Positions 1 to 10,760 of a stretch of DNA of 64,000 bases are shown here, piece after piece. The position numbers and the translations under genes were made by a program. The stretch comes from Symsagittifera roscoffensis. Its lineage: Eukaryota; Xenacoelomorpha; Acoela; Convolutidae. The stretch spans positions 41,353,430-41,417,429 of the forward strand of contig NC_087065.1 of NCBI RefSeq assembly GCF_963678635.1, in the 5' to 3' direction. A model generated the notes under the pieces. It did not search any database. It was given only the letters and a program-made list of their open reading frames with translations, and was not told the origin of the DNA. Each line of letters opens with the position of its first letter. Position 1 is the first letter of the stretch.

Positions 1-985
1 CGAATGCTTTCTTTAGTACAAAAGTTTTAATTATTGCATTAAATGCATTAAATGGCTAATGGAAGTACATTTTTGCTGCAATTGAAATCAGATATGAACT
101 TTCGAATAAAATTGAATTAAATCTTTTCATTTGAAATCCACATGACAACAGACAATTAGGAATTGCAATAAAATTTATTGGCAAACATATCTCTGGTTCA
201 TCAAAAACTCTTGAAAAAAAAATTTTAAACTCAGCTGAAACGTCTTCGGTCCTTTTTACGCAGTTTTATTTACCGACCATTCGGCGGGCAAAAAAAAACA
301 GTCTGATGATTGATAAGGACGAAAACCTGAAGGAAATGAAATATGCTGTGGAGATGGGAAAGCCACTGGGCAATTTCGGGGCTTAAACCAAGACGCTCCA
401 AGGAGATCTTCACACAAAAGACGCATTGAAAACAAACTAGTGGTATCCGTAGCCCTGCGTTCTCCATTTATGGCTAATCTTCACGAGATATATCCGAGAC
501 ATGAATTGAGAGCTCTATCAGATAACATCTGCTAAACACATTTGTACATAGAGATTTACTGATAAGACAGCAACTACTCGGAGTCCATGAAAGCGGGTAA
601 AATTTCAAAAGAAATAATGGTGACAATAAACCTGCAAAAACTATCAGAAGACGCAAAAACCATCGGAAAAACTTGATCTGACCTCGCGTGCCGATCGGGT
701 AAATTGTAGATAGTGAACAAATACAAAGTCTGATGCATCAATCGAATCAAAACACGTCACCCATCAATGTTTTTGATTTTTCAAAATAAATGTTCTTTTG
801 GAACATCCTTGTTTCATACCCAATTAGCTAGAATAAAATGACGTCGATTCTGTCAACTGACAAGAATTGGGAGGAAACGAACAAAAAGAAGGAGGGTACC
901 TCAATGAAGGCACATCGGATGAAAAAGATTATGATAGCGACCATACGGACCAAGCGGAAAATATCAAACCGGGAGTCACGTTATC
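1..985. other. unassigned AT-rich DNA
   Basis: No family could be recognised here. Short open frames on the minus strand near 270-656 have no motif and no codon pattern that separates them from chance. The stretch ends where family H similarity begins. Confidence 0.4.
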
Positions 986-1323
986 GAATCCCGTTTTTTT
1001 CTTGAGTCAAAATTCGACTTTTTAAGCAGCCATTCCGATATTAACGCGTGAGCGGAGAGTTAATTCGTCTAAGAATTGGTTCCAAATTGGTTGAAAGAAG
1101 CTTGTTTGCCATAATTGATTTGTTACAAGGAGCAGAATCTTATATTTTTCTACTTTATGTGGCGTGTGGGTGGATGATTTTCAGAAAAAGTTTCAAATTT
1201 TAGAGAAATAAAATTTTCATGTTGTTTTATTACATTAAACTTTTTAATGTTATTACTGCTCCACAAAAATTAAAAGGCAGTCGGAACATTAAGGGCTTCG
1301 CCCTGATACGAGCAGTCTTGTTT
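986..1323 (+). repeat. family H repeat, internally deleted copy
   Basis: The copy keeps the block around TTAACGCGTGAGCGG, the GCTTGTTTGCCATAATTGAT block and the 3' end with the hairpin AAGGGCTTCGCCCTG followed by ATACGAGCAGTCTTG. The 5' hairpin and first third are missing. It is placed by alignment to full copies at 34178 and 62728. Confidence 0.75.
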
Positions 1324-1333
1324 TTGTTGCACA

Positions 1334-1395
1334 TAATTTTTTCATGTTGTTAATGCCCCATAGACTTTAAAAGGCAGTCGAAACATTAATGTGTT
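1334..1395 (+). repeat. family H 3' fragment
   Basis: A short second copy of the 3' part (GCCCCATAGACTTTAAAAGG, then GCAGTCGAAACATTAA) directly follows the previous copy and stops before the terminal hairpin. From 1396 to 1785 I recognise nothing further. Confidence 0.55.
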
Positions 1396-1785
1396 CTAAG
1401 GAATGAGGTTGAACACATAGAAAAGAATGATTTTGATGAGGAAATTTTTTTAATTAAAAAAAAAACGAAACTGATGAGCACAAAAACGAAAAGTACAAAT
1501 GACTCATTTCCAGGAAGAAGAGAATTAGCAAAAAACGGGTCTAGACATTCTGTCTACGTTCGAGATTCTAATTGAGTTTCTGAGAACCATTCTCAAATGG
1601 CTTTTTAATCATGGTCCGTAAATAAATGAGATGGTGTGCGTTCAGTAAACCGATAGATCAGTAAAATACCAGACCGAAATACGCAATAGTTATATCAATC
1701 GCAGAAGTAGAGATCTGAACAGTTAACTCACCTCGAGCTAGAGAAATATTTTTAAAACTATGAGACTTATGCCAAGCTGGTTTAT

Positions 1786-2291
1786 TGTTCCGATTTTCGT
1801 AACGAAAGTAACGGAGTTTTTGTGCTTGGGTGGGTTTTTTTTTCTTCAGACAAATTTCGACTTTTTAATTAGCCATTTTTGACGGATTTTGATGGTTGTC
1901 TTGAGCTCAAATTTGTAAAGATATTTCACCTGTGATTGTTTTTCGTAAAGTTATGGTGGTTTAAAGGTTGCCGTTTTGGCCAATTTGGGACAATTATGCT
2001 CTATATATTGCGCGCTATTAACGCGTGAGCGGAGAGTTAATCCGTCTTAGAAATCGTTCGAAATTGGTTGAAGAAGCTTGTTTGCCATAATTGATTCGTT
2101 ACAAGGAGTGGAATCTATCCTTTTGTACTTTAAATGGCGTGTGGGATGATGATTTTCATAGAAAACATTTGAAATTTTAGAAATTTTTTTCTTTTTCTCT
2201 TTTTACGTTTAATTTGTTAATGATATTAACGTTATTACTGCTCCATCAACGTTAAAAAAAAGTGCTTCACCCTGGTACGAGCAGTCTTGTT
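1786..2291 (+). repeat. family H repeat, near full length
   Basis: It starts TTGTTCCGATTTTCG, with the 5' hairpin TTTCGTAACGAAA, and runs through the GTGCTTGGGTGGG, TTTTTGACGG and ATTAACGCGTGAGCGG blocks to GTACGAGCAGTCTTGTT. The 3' hairpin loop is decayed (GTGCTTCACCCTG). It abuts the next copy head to tail and shares the terminal TTGTT. Confidence 0.85.
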
Positions 2292-2813
2292 GTTCTGACT
2301 TCTGATACCAAAATTACGGAGTATTTGTGCTCGGGTGGGTTTTTTTTTCAGACAAATTTCGACTTTTTAACTAGCCGTTTTTGACGGATTTTTTTTATTC
2401 CACTCGAAAGGTAGTGTTGTCCTGATGAGCTCAAAATTGAAAACAGATTTCATCTGTGATCATTTTTTGTGAAGTTATTGGGGTTTAAAGATTGCCATTT
2501 TCGCCAATATGGGACAATTACGTGCGATATTTTTCGCGATGTTATTGCGTGAGCGGAGAGTTAATCCGTCTAGAAATCGTTGCAAATTGGTTGAAAGAAG
2601 CTTGTTTGCCATAATTGATTTGTTACAAGGAGCGGAATCTATCCTTTTGCAATTTATAGGGGTTGTGGGGGGTTAATTTTCAGAAAAAATTCCAAATTTT
2701 AGAGAAAAAAAAATAATTTTTTTTTGTATTTAATTTTTTAATGTTATTATTGCTCCATAAACCTTAAAAGGCAGTCGGAACATACAGGGCTTCGCCCTAA
2801 TACGAGTCTTGTT
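2287..2813 (+). repeat. family H repeat, near full length
   Basis: It begins TTGTTCTGACTTCTGATACC and ends with the hairpin CAGGGCTTCGCCCTA and TACGAGTCTTGTT. It lies directly downstream of another H copy in the same orientation, so the two form a short head-to-tail dimer overlapping by the 5-bp end. Confidence 0.85.
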
Positions 2814-3655
2814 TCTTTTTACAGTTCATTGATCTGACTCATTCATTTTGTAAACGCAATTAGTAGAGATTTGTAAGAGTTGTAAGTAGCCAGCCTTTAA
2901 CTATTTGTAAAAAACTTCAGCTCTAATTTTCAATGTATATATTTCTCACAAATATTTGGCGCTATAGTAAATGCTGATTATTCTTGCCAATTTTTCGTCA
3001 CCCGCGGGGTGGAGGTAGAATGAAATTGAGTTTTTTTACCGGCTATCAATCAGCGATAAAATTTTTCCTGCCTTAGGGACTGTTGTGAGTTTTCTTTTCA
3101 TTTTAGATTATTTCGACCTTCACTTCTGAATTAGATACCTGGCCTATGTGAGCTTATTTGAAAAACTTGATCAGAAAAGATACGGTTTTAAGTAAGCTTT
3201 CTTATGTTATTCTTTTAAATCTAGTGGGTCAAATTATACCATTCGTATCATCATTCTCTATTAGAACCAACATAGCTCAAACTTTCAGTTTTGTAGCAAT
3301 TGACGATTTTTTTTCAGGATTACCGCCAATTGCGAGAAAATTTTGAAGTACTGCAATACCGTAAGCCTATTAGTTAAAGTTATAAGTCATCGATTTAGTT
3401 TCCTCAAGACTTTGCTTCATTAAAATCGCGACATCTTTCTCGATCAATCTCATATATCAAAATAGTAGGACAATATACGCTAATTATCTTTTCACAACTC
3501 TGCATAAAACCGACCTCAGTGATCAAAAGGGCTATTTTATTGCTCATAAAATCTATTTGTGCTCCTAACTCAAGTACATTTCATGTGACAATCGTTTTTG
3601 TGAACATAAATAAATGATATCTATGTAAACCAATTGCGAATTAGTTAAGCTCGAT
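2814..3655. other. unassigned AT-rich DNA
   Basis: No recognised repeat, RNA gene or credible coding frame. A 62-codon plus-strand frame at 3158 has no motif and is taken as chance. Confidence 0.4.
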
Positions 3656-3925
3656 TATGTTTTTCAATTCATTTGAGGCAACGCGCGCTAGAAAAAACGA
3701 GATTTTACGGTCGAAATTTTCCAAAAAGTGCCTAAGAATGCCTCATTTTGGCCTTTTTTTCAAAAACTTGCCTGCTGCGCAAAAAATTTGGTCAAAAAAG
3801 GGTCTTCATAGTGATTAGGGAAGCTCAGAAAATCAATTTGGCCGATTTAAAAAAATTTCGACATACTTTTTTGGAAAACACGCCCCCCCCCCCTCCCCCG
3901 AGAAAATCCTAGATCCGCGCCTGTT
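3656..3925 (-). mobile_element. family T DNA-transposon fragment (terminal part)
   Basis: The right end reads CCTAGATCCGCGCCTG, the reverse complement of the CAGGGGCGGATTTAGG end seen at 23407, so the family has terminal inverted repeats. The inner part (about 3685-3860) matches 23593-23770: gcgcgc stretch, AAAAAGTGCC, then CAGAAAATCAATT. A poly-C tract lies just inside the end at 3881-3899. There is no coding capacity. The superfamily cannot be decided from the end alone. Confidence 0.6.
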
Positions 3926-4031
3926 CATTTGTTCATTTGTACTGTTTGGTTGAGTTATCTATCAATACTTGGCAACGTGAAGTTCAAGCCTTGATGAGCA
4001 AAAAAAAACTATTTGATTTCATTGTACACAC

Positions 4032-4421
4032 TGGAACCAGTTTAAAACTAGTATTAATTACCAAATATATTCTTGATAAAACTATCTCTATAACATTTTT
4101 CTTACTAACCAATCATGGTCCATAACTAACTCTGACAAATATTTGTAGTGCTGAAACTACTTGTAAATTCGGCACCAGAACAATTTGAATATATCTTAGA
4201 AGACAGTTGTTCTCCTTTGGAATAAGTTCCAGATATCTAACCCGCAAATACCAGTATACGCTAGACCTATTGAGACTAGGAAATATAAGAGTAAGATTAA
4301 GATTGGTGTTAAACTAAGAAGTTGCATGAATCTATCCGGCCGAAAGTAAGATAGCGTGACGTAGAGACGGTTACCTTATCTGAATATACTCTATGAGCAA
4401 GCTACTAAAGGCATAAACTCA
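4032..4421 (+). repeat. family L 5' LTR
   Basis: This 390-bp direct repeat starts TGGAACCAGT and ends CATAAACTCA, i.e. TG...CA. A second copy in the same orientation is at 6428-6824. Shared internal blocks include CCAATCATGGTCCATAACTA and AGTATACGCTAGA. The flanks show no exact target duplication (CACAC before, ACAAA after the element). Confidence 0.75.
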
Positions 4422-4423
4422 TC

Positions 4424-4437
4424 TGGTGCGACATTTC
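4424..4437 (+). other. candidate primer-binding site of family L
   Basis: TGGTGCGACATTTC begins two bases inside the 5' LTR, the usual place for a tRNA primer-binding site. It would pair with a tRNA ending GTCGCACCA. The tRNA identity is not determined. Confidence 0.5.
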
Positions 4438-5744
4438 TCTTCCTTACGCTCAAGGAATGAGACATTCACGGTTCGCATGAAATTGTGTCAAAGACCAAAC
4501 TAACCCACACTTACACATATGATATCACAACATTCTACCACAAACACACCAGCACGTAACCCACAACATCGTTTTATGTTTATCAATTCCAAGCACACGT
4601 CACCATATTTCTTAAATTCACCTATTATAATAAATCTACTAACTTACACGACATCCTCCTTAATTATGATCCCGTCAGACAGATGTATATATTCTGCCCA
4701 CTAACCAACACCTTTCAATTGATGACGCTCGCCCAATACTAATTCCCCACGATGTACAGCCAATTAAATCATGAATTTTCAACACTTACCGAAGAAGTAA
4801 AAATCAGAAATCAAAATCTTGGATTTCTTTGGCCTCTGCTTCGCACTAAAAACGTAATCCGCATGCTCGCCAAGCTTCTCATACCATACGACACGATAAA
4901 AACTAAATTCACCCATGGATTTATTCCTGAAACAAAGCCCTCGTAAGTATGAAATTTAAAATAAAAACTAACAAATAAGACAAACACTCACCATTATTAC
5001 ACATTATATTCGCAATTCTTTTTTGGATTTCACCAGTCGTCTAAAACAATAAAATCCAAACAAAAAAATAACAAACCTTGTTTTTCTTTAGTCTATCAAT
5101 AAAACTGAATTAACCAAGAACAATAAATTTTATAATCACTGCAATAAATTAAGAGTTCTGTAAAAAAATTCAGAAAATATGAAAAAGTAAATTTAAAAAA
5201 TGCAAATAAATTACAAGCAACTGACTTTTTTATGTGTGCTTCTTTTTCACACATTACTCGACCACATTTCACACACTCTATCCACCAAACTTGCACAACT
5301 CGCTCACGTAGAATTTCTTATAAAATGAATTTTACGTTTTAACAATAACTGATAACAACTTGCGTTTCAAACTTTTTTTCACGCGTTTCAAACTTTCGTC
5401 TAATCCGATTGGAAGGAATTATAAGTAAGCTTGAACTAACCAACGCAGCTAACTAATACCACAAAATCACTCGCATTTACAGGAAAGTACCACGGTACTC
5501 AGACCAGATTAATACCAGATTAAAACTGAATAAATTAATCTTTTGAAACTCACTTTCAAAAATTATCGAAAGCATTTAAAACACTAAAAACTCAAAAAAC
5601 CCCCAAAACAAAACAATCTGTTTTTGATAAAAAGACACAACCATTAAAGAAAAATAAGAAATACACCTGACAAAAAAGAAAAAAAAAGTGGAACACAAAA
5701 AGAGACTCTGCTCAAAGAGACGGAAAAATTATACTCCCTCAACT

Positions 5745-5818
5745 GGCCTCACCACCCAGTAGGACGTCCCGAGCATGCTATATAGCCGGCCTAACCCCCC
5801 GCGCTACACCACGCTGAG
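5745..5818 (-). other. GC-rich tRNA-like island
   Basis: This is a short G+C-rich block inside the otherwise A/C-rich interior of the family L element. Read on the minus strand it contains TGGTGTAGCGCGG, resembling an RNA polymerase III A box, and further GC stems. No good B box (GGTTCGANNCC) follows, so I do not call a tRNA. A SINE head or decayed tRNA is possible. Confidence 0.2.
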
Positions 5819-6427
5819 AACCCATACTCTTTTGTTGAGGAGATTTGCTCTAAGGTGACAGTTGCGGAAACAACTAATAGAACATCATAAAAAAACTGAT
5901 CTCACTGACAAGATATTGATTTTAAAACCAATGTAAAAGACTTCTTAGCGCAAACGGAACGAGCAGCAGAGGGAGATTAGAACTGGACGACATCCGACTT
6001 TGGAATGGCAAATCTGTTGATATCCCTCGCATGATTTGAAGTATGGACCCAACATCGCGGAAAAAGAACCCATTGAAGAAGAACAATGGCCAACTTGGTG
6101 TTGATCAATACAGATCCTATTCTCTTGGAACTTCATACAGAAACTCAAACTTCATCTTGCACGTAGTCTCGCTCAAAATTTAACAAAATCGACACATCAT
6201 TGCATCAATCTGAAATCTTGACACGATCACTCAAAACAATCTAGGATAAAACGAGACCCACTTCTGGAACGGGAACAACAGCCCTTTTTCTCTCTACCAG
6301 GACAACTACATCTCTCCTTCCTTCACGAAGTCATTACTCTAAGAAAACTACTCCAAAGAACGAAGAAATCTCCTCATCTATCCTTCACTATAATAAACCA
6401 TTTGATAACTAACAACTCTCTAATGGG

Positions 6428-6824
6428 TGGAACCAGTATAAAACTAGTATTTACAACCAAATATATTCTTGATAAAACTATCGCTATAAAATATTTCTTA
6501 CTAACCAATCATGGTCCATAACTAACTCTGACAAAAACTTGTAGTGCTGAAACTACTTGTAGTTTCAGGACCAGATCAATTTGAATATAACTTAAAAGAC
6601 AGTTGTTCTCCTTTAGAACAAGTTCCAGATATCTAACCCGCAAATACCAGTATACGCTAGAACTATTGAGACTAGGAGATATGGATAAGAGTAAGATTAT
6701 GGTAAGGTATTAGACATAGAAGTTGCACTAAATCAATCCGGCCGATAATAAGATAGCGTGACGAACAGACGGTGTACCTTATGTGAAATAACTCTATGAG
6801 TAAGCTACTCCAGGCATAAACTCA
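6428..6824 (+). repeat. family L 3' LTR
   Basis: This is the second copy of the family L LTR (TGGAACCAGT ... CATAAACTCA, 397 bp). It differs from the 5' copy by many substitutions and small indels, so the element is old. Confidence 0.75.
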
Positions 6825-7735
6825 ACAAAAATTCAAAATAAAAGTGCCGTCTTCACTCGAGAATTTCATATGTTTTTTTCGAGAGAAGTTATACCAATCT
6901 TTTGTATAAGAAAAATTGTCTCAGGTTTAAGAACAGTCTTCCTTTTAAAATTTTTTCATTTAGTTTAATTCGACCTCTTTAAAAAGTTTAATTTGGGGAA
7001 ATATAAAAAATTTCACAATATTTTTTCTTTTTCTTATTTTTTTAGAAGTCCTAATTTTCAACAGCTTAGATTTCCGAAATAACTATAGATACTTTTTTCA
7101 CTGACTGCATTTGTTCTAACAATGAAGTGCGAAGTAACGCTTTGATCGGGTGGGTTTAGTTTTGTCTGCTTACACTTCCTTTCCTTGCAAAATCACATAC
7201 CACAAGCAAATGTTAGAGGCCGAGTAATGAAGCGTGATTCAACCGATGTTAAAAGTATCCAAAAAAAATTGCTGGGGTCCACGAAAAAATTAGAAAGAAG
7301 AGTAACCATTCGTTTTGATTCATGTTAAGCAAAAGGTGCTATCTTTTCCCGTCTATAAATCGTTGGTAAATTGTTCTCAGCTAGTTGGTAGTTCTTCCCC
7401 TTCACGCACAAAAAGCAAAAAACAATCTTCGAAGCAATCTAAAAGATAAGGATTTAAAATATACAATCAGAGCTTAGTTTTTCAAAAATCATTACTCCTT
7501 CATGTATTCACGTGATTCATTTCTCATTGGGACACCTCCAATTCCTAGTCTCATATGGGAGAGTAGCAAGATGCATAACTGTCACAAACTCTGAAGCTAT
7601 CAGGGCAGTGTTCTCAATAATCATTCTGTCATAAAGCTTTTGTTGATCAACACAAACTGGCCAATTCTTGAAAAACAACTCAGGGTAATGAGCATAATGA
7701 GTTCTTTCGCTGAATGTCAAGTTTTTTTTATTCCG
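6825..7735. other. unassigned DNA
   Basis: Nothing is recognised with confidence. Around 7110-7170 a faint resemblance to the family H start (GCGAAGTAACGC, then GATCGGGTGGG) is visible. A 67-codon minus-strand frame (7517-7720) has no recognisable domain. Confidence 0.35.
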
Positions 7736-8630
7736 AGAATTTTAGGGAGCATCTCGATTCATTGCTCTGGATTCTGTCCTTTTTCTGAGCTCTTCTAGTG
7801 TCATTGGGCGGTCTAAGAGATCCATAGCCTCGATAATTGAGGGTGTGTTCAGCCAATCGGTGTTGTCAGCTAAAGGTTTTTCAACAACGGTCAACGGCTC
7901 AATGGGCATGCTCGATGGGCATAATCGCTCTCCCGGACTTCTGGATCGAATTTCACTTTCTGGGAAGGTGAGGTGGGGAATTATTGGAAAAGGACCTCAT
8001 TTTGCCTCCTCGTTCCGATCCGCATCTCTTAGAAATATCAGGGGTCGAGTGTCTTAGTGGGGAGGATTTTGGGGTGGTTAGATCCACGACGGTAACTGGC
8101 GGGTTTTCTATCTTTATGGGAACCACTACAAGTGATGAGGTGGGGAGGGGGTCTTTAGACACGTCGACATGTGTTCGCCCGGTCTGTCATCTGAAACTTT
8201 TACAAGATTCGTGAACAGTATGGAGGGAGGCTTTCTGGATCGAATTGACCTAACTTTTTGTCTGACGTGAGCGCCTGACAATTTTCTTGGAGACAGCGAC
8301 TTCGTGGGCTAGGATGCTTTCTTCTTGGCCATTCCGGTGGGTTTTGTCCTTGAGGAGTCCTGGCCCGGGAAGGGGTCTACTCTCTGAATCTCGGGTCCGG
8401 TACTAGCTGGGTTCGTGAGTGACTTCTTATTCGGGATTGATATCGGGATTTGCGGTTGAGTCTTCTCATCTTCGTTCCAAGTTTCTAATTGTCTTTTGTC
8501 CATTTCCTCTTGACTATGAAGTTAAATGATTGGTGGTATTGTTGATTGGTTGAGCTAAAAATGGTCGGTCTCAGTCTGGCTAAATCTTGAGAGATACTGA
8601 TCGTTTACTGTATCTAGCTCTTCTTTCCGT
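7736..8630 (-). pseudogene. Ty3-B pol C-terminal tail, distal part (broken)
   Basis: Minus-strand frames at 8309-8503 and 7953-8162 are rich in Pro, Ser, Thr and Lys and lie directly downstream of the Ty3-B tail frame at 8614-8826. In layout and composition they resemble the charged tail that follows integrase in Ty3-A (40737-41546). This part exists only once, because the tandem-duplication junction cut it from unit 2. No 3' LTR could be found between here and 6825. Frame changes and stops make a functional product unlikely. Confidence 0.4.
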
Positions 8631-9297
8631 GAAACTTCGTTTTAAATATTCGCTGGATATTGGGATGTGCTATTTTGTATATTTTATGAAGGAATCTAGT
8701 GAGTGGCTTGAGATCTTTTGGTAGGATGAGGTCGCTAGCCCCGACATCAGATTTGTTTTCCATCGACATGTTTGAGGGTGTTGTTTTCGTTTTGTCCGTC
8801 GTTTGTAATTGACTGGGTTGGCCCAACGGGAATTTTTTAGGTCGTTCTCTGTGTCAATGGGAAATCTGAGTCGCTTCCTCTTTTCTTGCTCCGAGCTGTT
8901 ACGTTAGGTCTCGCAATATTTAGTTCTTCAAATTTGACTTCTTTTGAATCCAACGATTCTGGCCGCCTTGATCATCCTCCTAGGTCCCTCCGTAGAGTTA
9001 TTGTATGGTCCGATTTCTTCTTTAAGCTCCTTTTGGTACGGGACATCTCCTTTTTCTCCCTGTTGGACTTTTTTATAGATAAGGTTCTTACGCGATGGGA
9101 TACTCTGTACGGGATTGCCTACAATTAGAAATTTTCGCTTCTCTGTGCGTGAGAGGGATTTCACTGGTAGAGCTCGAACTTCTTGAGACATCTGTGGTGG
9201 CTTTGGCCATATCGTATGGCGAGGAGGAGTCTTCGTTCAGGTGCCCATCCTCTATATCGTCCGATGCATCCCAGTCATGTCGTCTGCCCCAACACAT
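8614..9297 (-). pseudogene. Ty3-B pol tail, copy 1 (broken)
   Basis: Three overlapping minus-strand frames (9088-9297, 8928-9191, 8614-8826) cover the region downstream of integrase. They are hydrophilic and Ser/Lys/Glu-rich, without a chromodomain or envelope features. Unit 2 carries the same frames at 13021-13230 and 12861-13124 with few changes. Conservation of the frames in both copies reflects recent duplication, not selection. By position this matches the C-terminal tail of Ty3-A. Confidence 0.5.
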
Positions 9298-9429
9298 GAA
9301 TTTTCAACCCTTTTCTATGCAAAATAGCGTTTTTCACCAATGCAAGTTTTTTGAACATGGACGTTTTAAGAGATTGTGCCAAATAGTTTTCGGTTTTCCA
9401 CCAAAATGTGCTTCAAAAGGAGAGCAGTC

Positions 9430-9890
9430 TAGTGATTTTTGATATACAGTCCTTCAGCTTTTTAAATATTTTTAGTAGAGCTATTTCTAAATAGGGTTTT
9501 GGTTTTTATTGTACAGGACTACAAGCCGTTCTTTAATTGTTTTAGTCAGTCGTTCAACTAGACCTGTAGCTCTATGGTCACCCACTGGGCTAAACATAAC
9601 AACTATTTTTGTTCTTGGCAAAATTCTCAGACTTCTTTAGAAACAAATCCTCACTCTTGGTCCGTTTTAAAAATTCTAGGTGTTCCACGAAGGGCTAGGT
9701 AATTTCTAAGGAAGTTTACGACGGATTTTGCAGATGTGCTAGATGTTATTTGAGCTGAGGGAAATGTTGAGAAGGTATGAAGGTATATTAGACTTATAAT
9801 AGTTTCCCAGCTATAAAATGTCTTGTTTCCGGTCTTTTTCAAAAGCTTTTAAAATTTTCTTCAATACAAGGTCTTGTTTAGTGAGTAACG
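9430..9890 (-). pseudogene. Ty3-B integrase core fragment, copy 1
   Basis: The minus-strand frame 9651-9842 contains TFSTFPSA and LRGTPRIFKTDQE, matching the first half of a Ty3/gypsy integrase core including the second catalytic Asp. The following SPVGDHRATGLVERL segment (Glu of the DDE triad) is encoded at about 9530-9600 in another frame. The unit 2 copy is at 13347-13870. Stops and frameshifts separate the pieces. Confidence 0.7.
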
Positions 9891-9954
9891 CCATGATTTT
9901 TGAATCAAAAATTTCGGGCCACGAGAATGGGAATAAATTATGTTTATAATAGAC

Positions 9955-10423
9955 TTAGAACTTTTTTTCGTTGTTATACGTCTGGTCTGTAGAGGTACCC
10001 GACGAGTAATTTTTTTCAGGGTTTTTGTGTGCAAAACATTTTTGCCCTTCTTTACCAAGTGCTAAATATAATTGTGATTTGAACTTTTTAGCAATGTGAC
10101 CAAGTTGTAGGCCGTTAAATTTTGCGTTGTCTTTCGCTTTCTTCCTTTGCACTTCTTCGTTGTAGGCTTGTCATGCTTGTTTGTTTCTTTCCTTTTTTCC
10201 GCCCGACGGTTTGATCTTCGGAAGGCTCCGTTGTTTCTGAGACAGGGTAAGTTATTTTGGGTCTCGATGGTGTGTTAATCACATCTTCGATATCCAGAGA
10301 TGCTTTAGCAATGGTTGTCATATGAAACTTTTCAGCTTCTTTTTCCCAATCTTGATAGTTTATGCTCGATGCGTTGTTCAAAGAACTCTAGACCTCGTAG
10401 GTTTGACTCAGTTGACTGTGCCA
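9955..10423 (-). pseudogene. Ty3-B gag N-terminal region, copy 1
   Basis: The frame 10115-10381 (NYQDWEKEAEKFHM, then VINTPSRPKITY) and the frame 9955-10152 (KSQLYLALGKEGQKCF) are colinear with the Ty3-A gag (KSNLYLCIGDEAQRIF). The ATG formed by the last LTR base and the primer-binding site (complement of 10422-10424) opens a 30-codon frame beginning MAQSTES before a stop. The gag C-terminus with the zinc knuckle is lost in the 3.1-kb deletion. Confidence 0.65.
10413..10423 (-). other. Ty3-B primer-binding site, copy 1
   Basis: On the minus strand TGGCACAGTCA follows the LTR end directly. Unit 2 has TGGCGCAGTCA (17401-17411), close to the TGGCGCAG sites of Ty3 elements that use a tRNA primer ending CTGCGCCA. 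Copy 1 carries one substitution and a small local insertion. Confidence 0.6.
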
Positions 10424-10760
10424 TGTTAAAAAATCAAGTTGATCTTAATAAAAGGGGTAATAGACGATGACAACAGCGGTGTTCTCAAACAAGGACTATT
10501 TTAGGAATTAAAAAGATGCGGGTTCTCTACTAAACTAACTAGTAGACTTTTAAACTAAGACTAGATTAAAAGACGTCGGTTAAGCTAACTAAGCTAGATA
10601 AAAGATACACTCAGTTAAAAAGTTTAATTGAGAATTGGTATCATAAAACATACCATCGAAAAAAACATCAATTGTGCCAAAAGTTGATGTGCTTTTGGCA
10701 GGTATTTATCCAATCCAAAATTAGAACGTAAACATCCTAGAGGTTAAAAGATCACTTTTG
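10424..10760 (-). repeat. Ty3-B 5' LTR, copy 1 (outer edge uncertain)
   Basis: The inner edge is fixed by the primer-binding site: on the plus strand it reads TGTTAAAAAATC, i.e. the minus-strand LTR ends in CA. The outer edge cannot be set because no 3' LTR was found and similarity between the two units continues into the flank. The 10760 boundary is a guess. Confidence 0.4.

Larger units (their letters stand above)
4032..6824 (+). mobile_element. non-autonomous LTR element, family L
   Basis: Two direct repeats with TG/CA ends flank a 2.0-kb interior (4422-6427). The interior begins with a candidate primer-binding site and ends ...AATGGG before the 3' LTR, a weak polypurine tract. The plus strand of the interior is strikingly rich in A and C. 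No gag, protease, RT or integrase motif is present in any frame. It is best read as a terminal-repeat retrotransposon lacking genes (TRIM/LARD-like). A truncated third LTR is at 23784-24090. Confidence 0.65.

Noticed and set aside
3881-3899. Poly-C tract as a functional element
   Set aside because: It lies at the inner edge of a family T end whose other copies have G-rich or C-rich stretches at the same place, so it belongs to the transposon.
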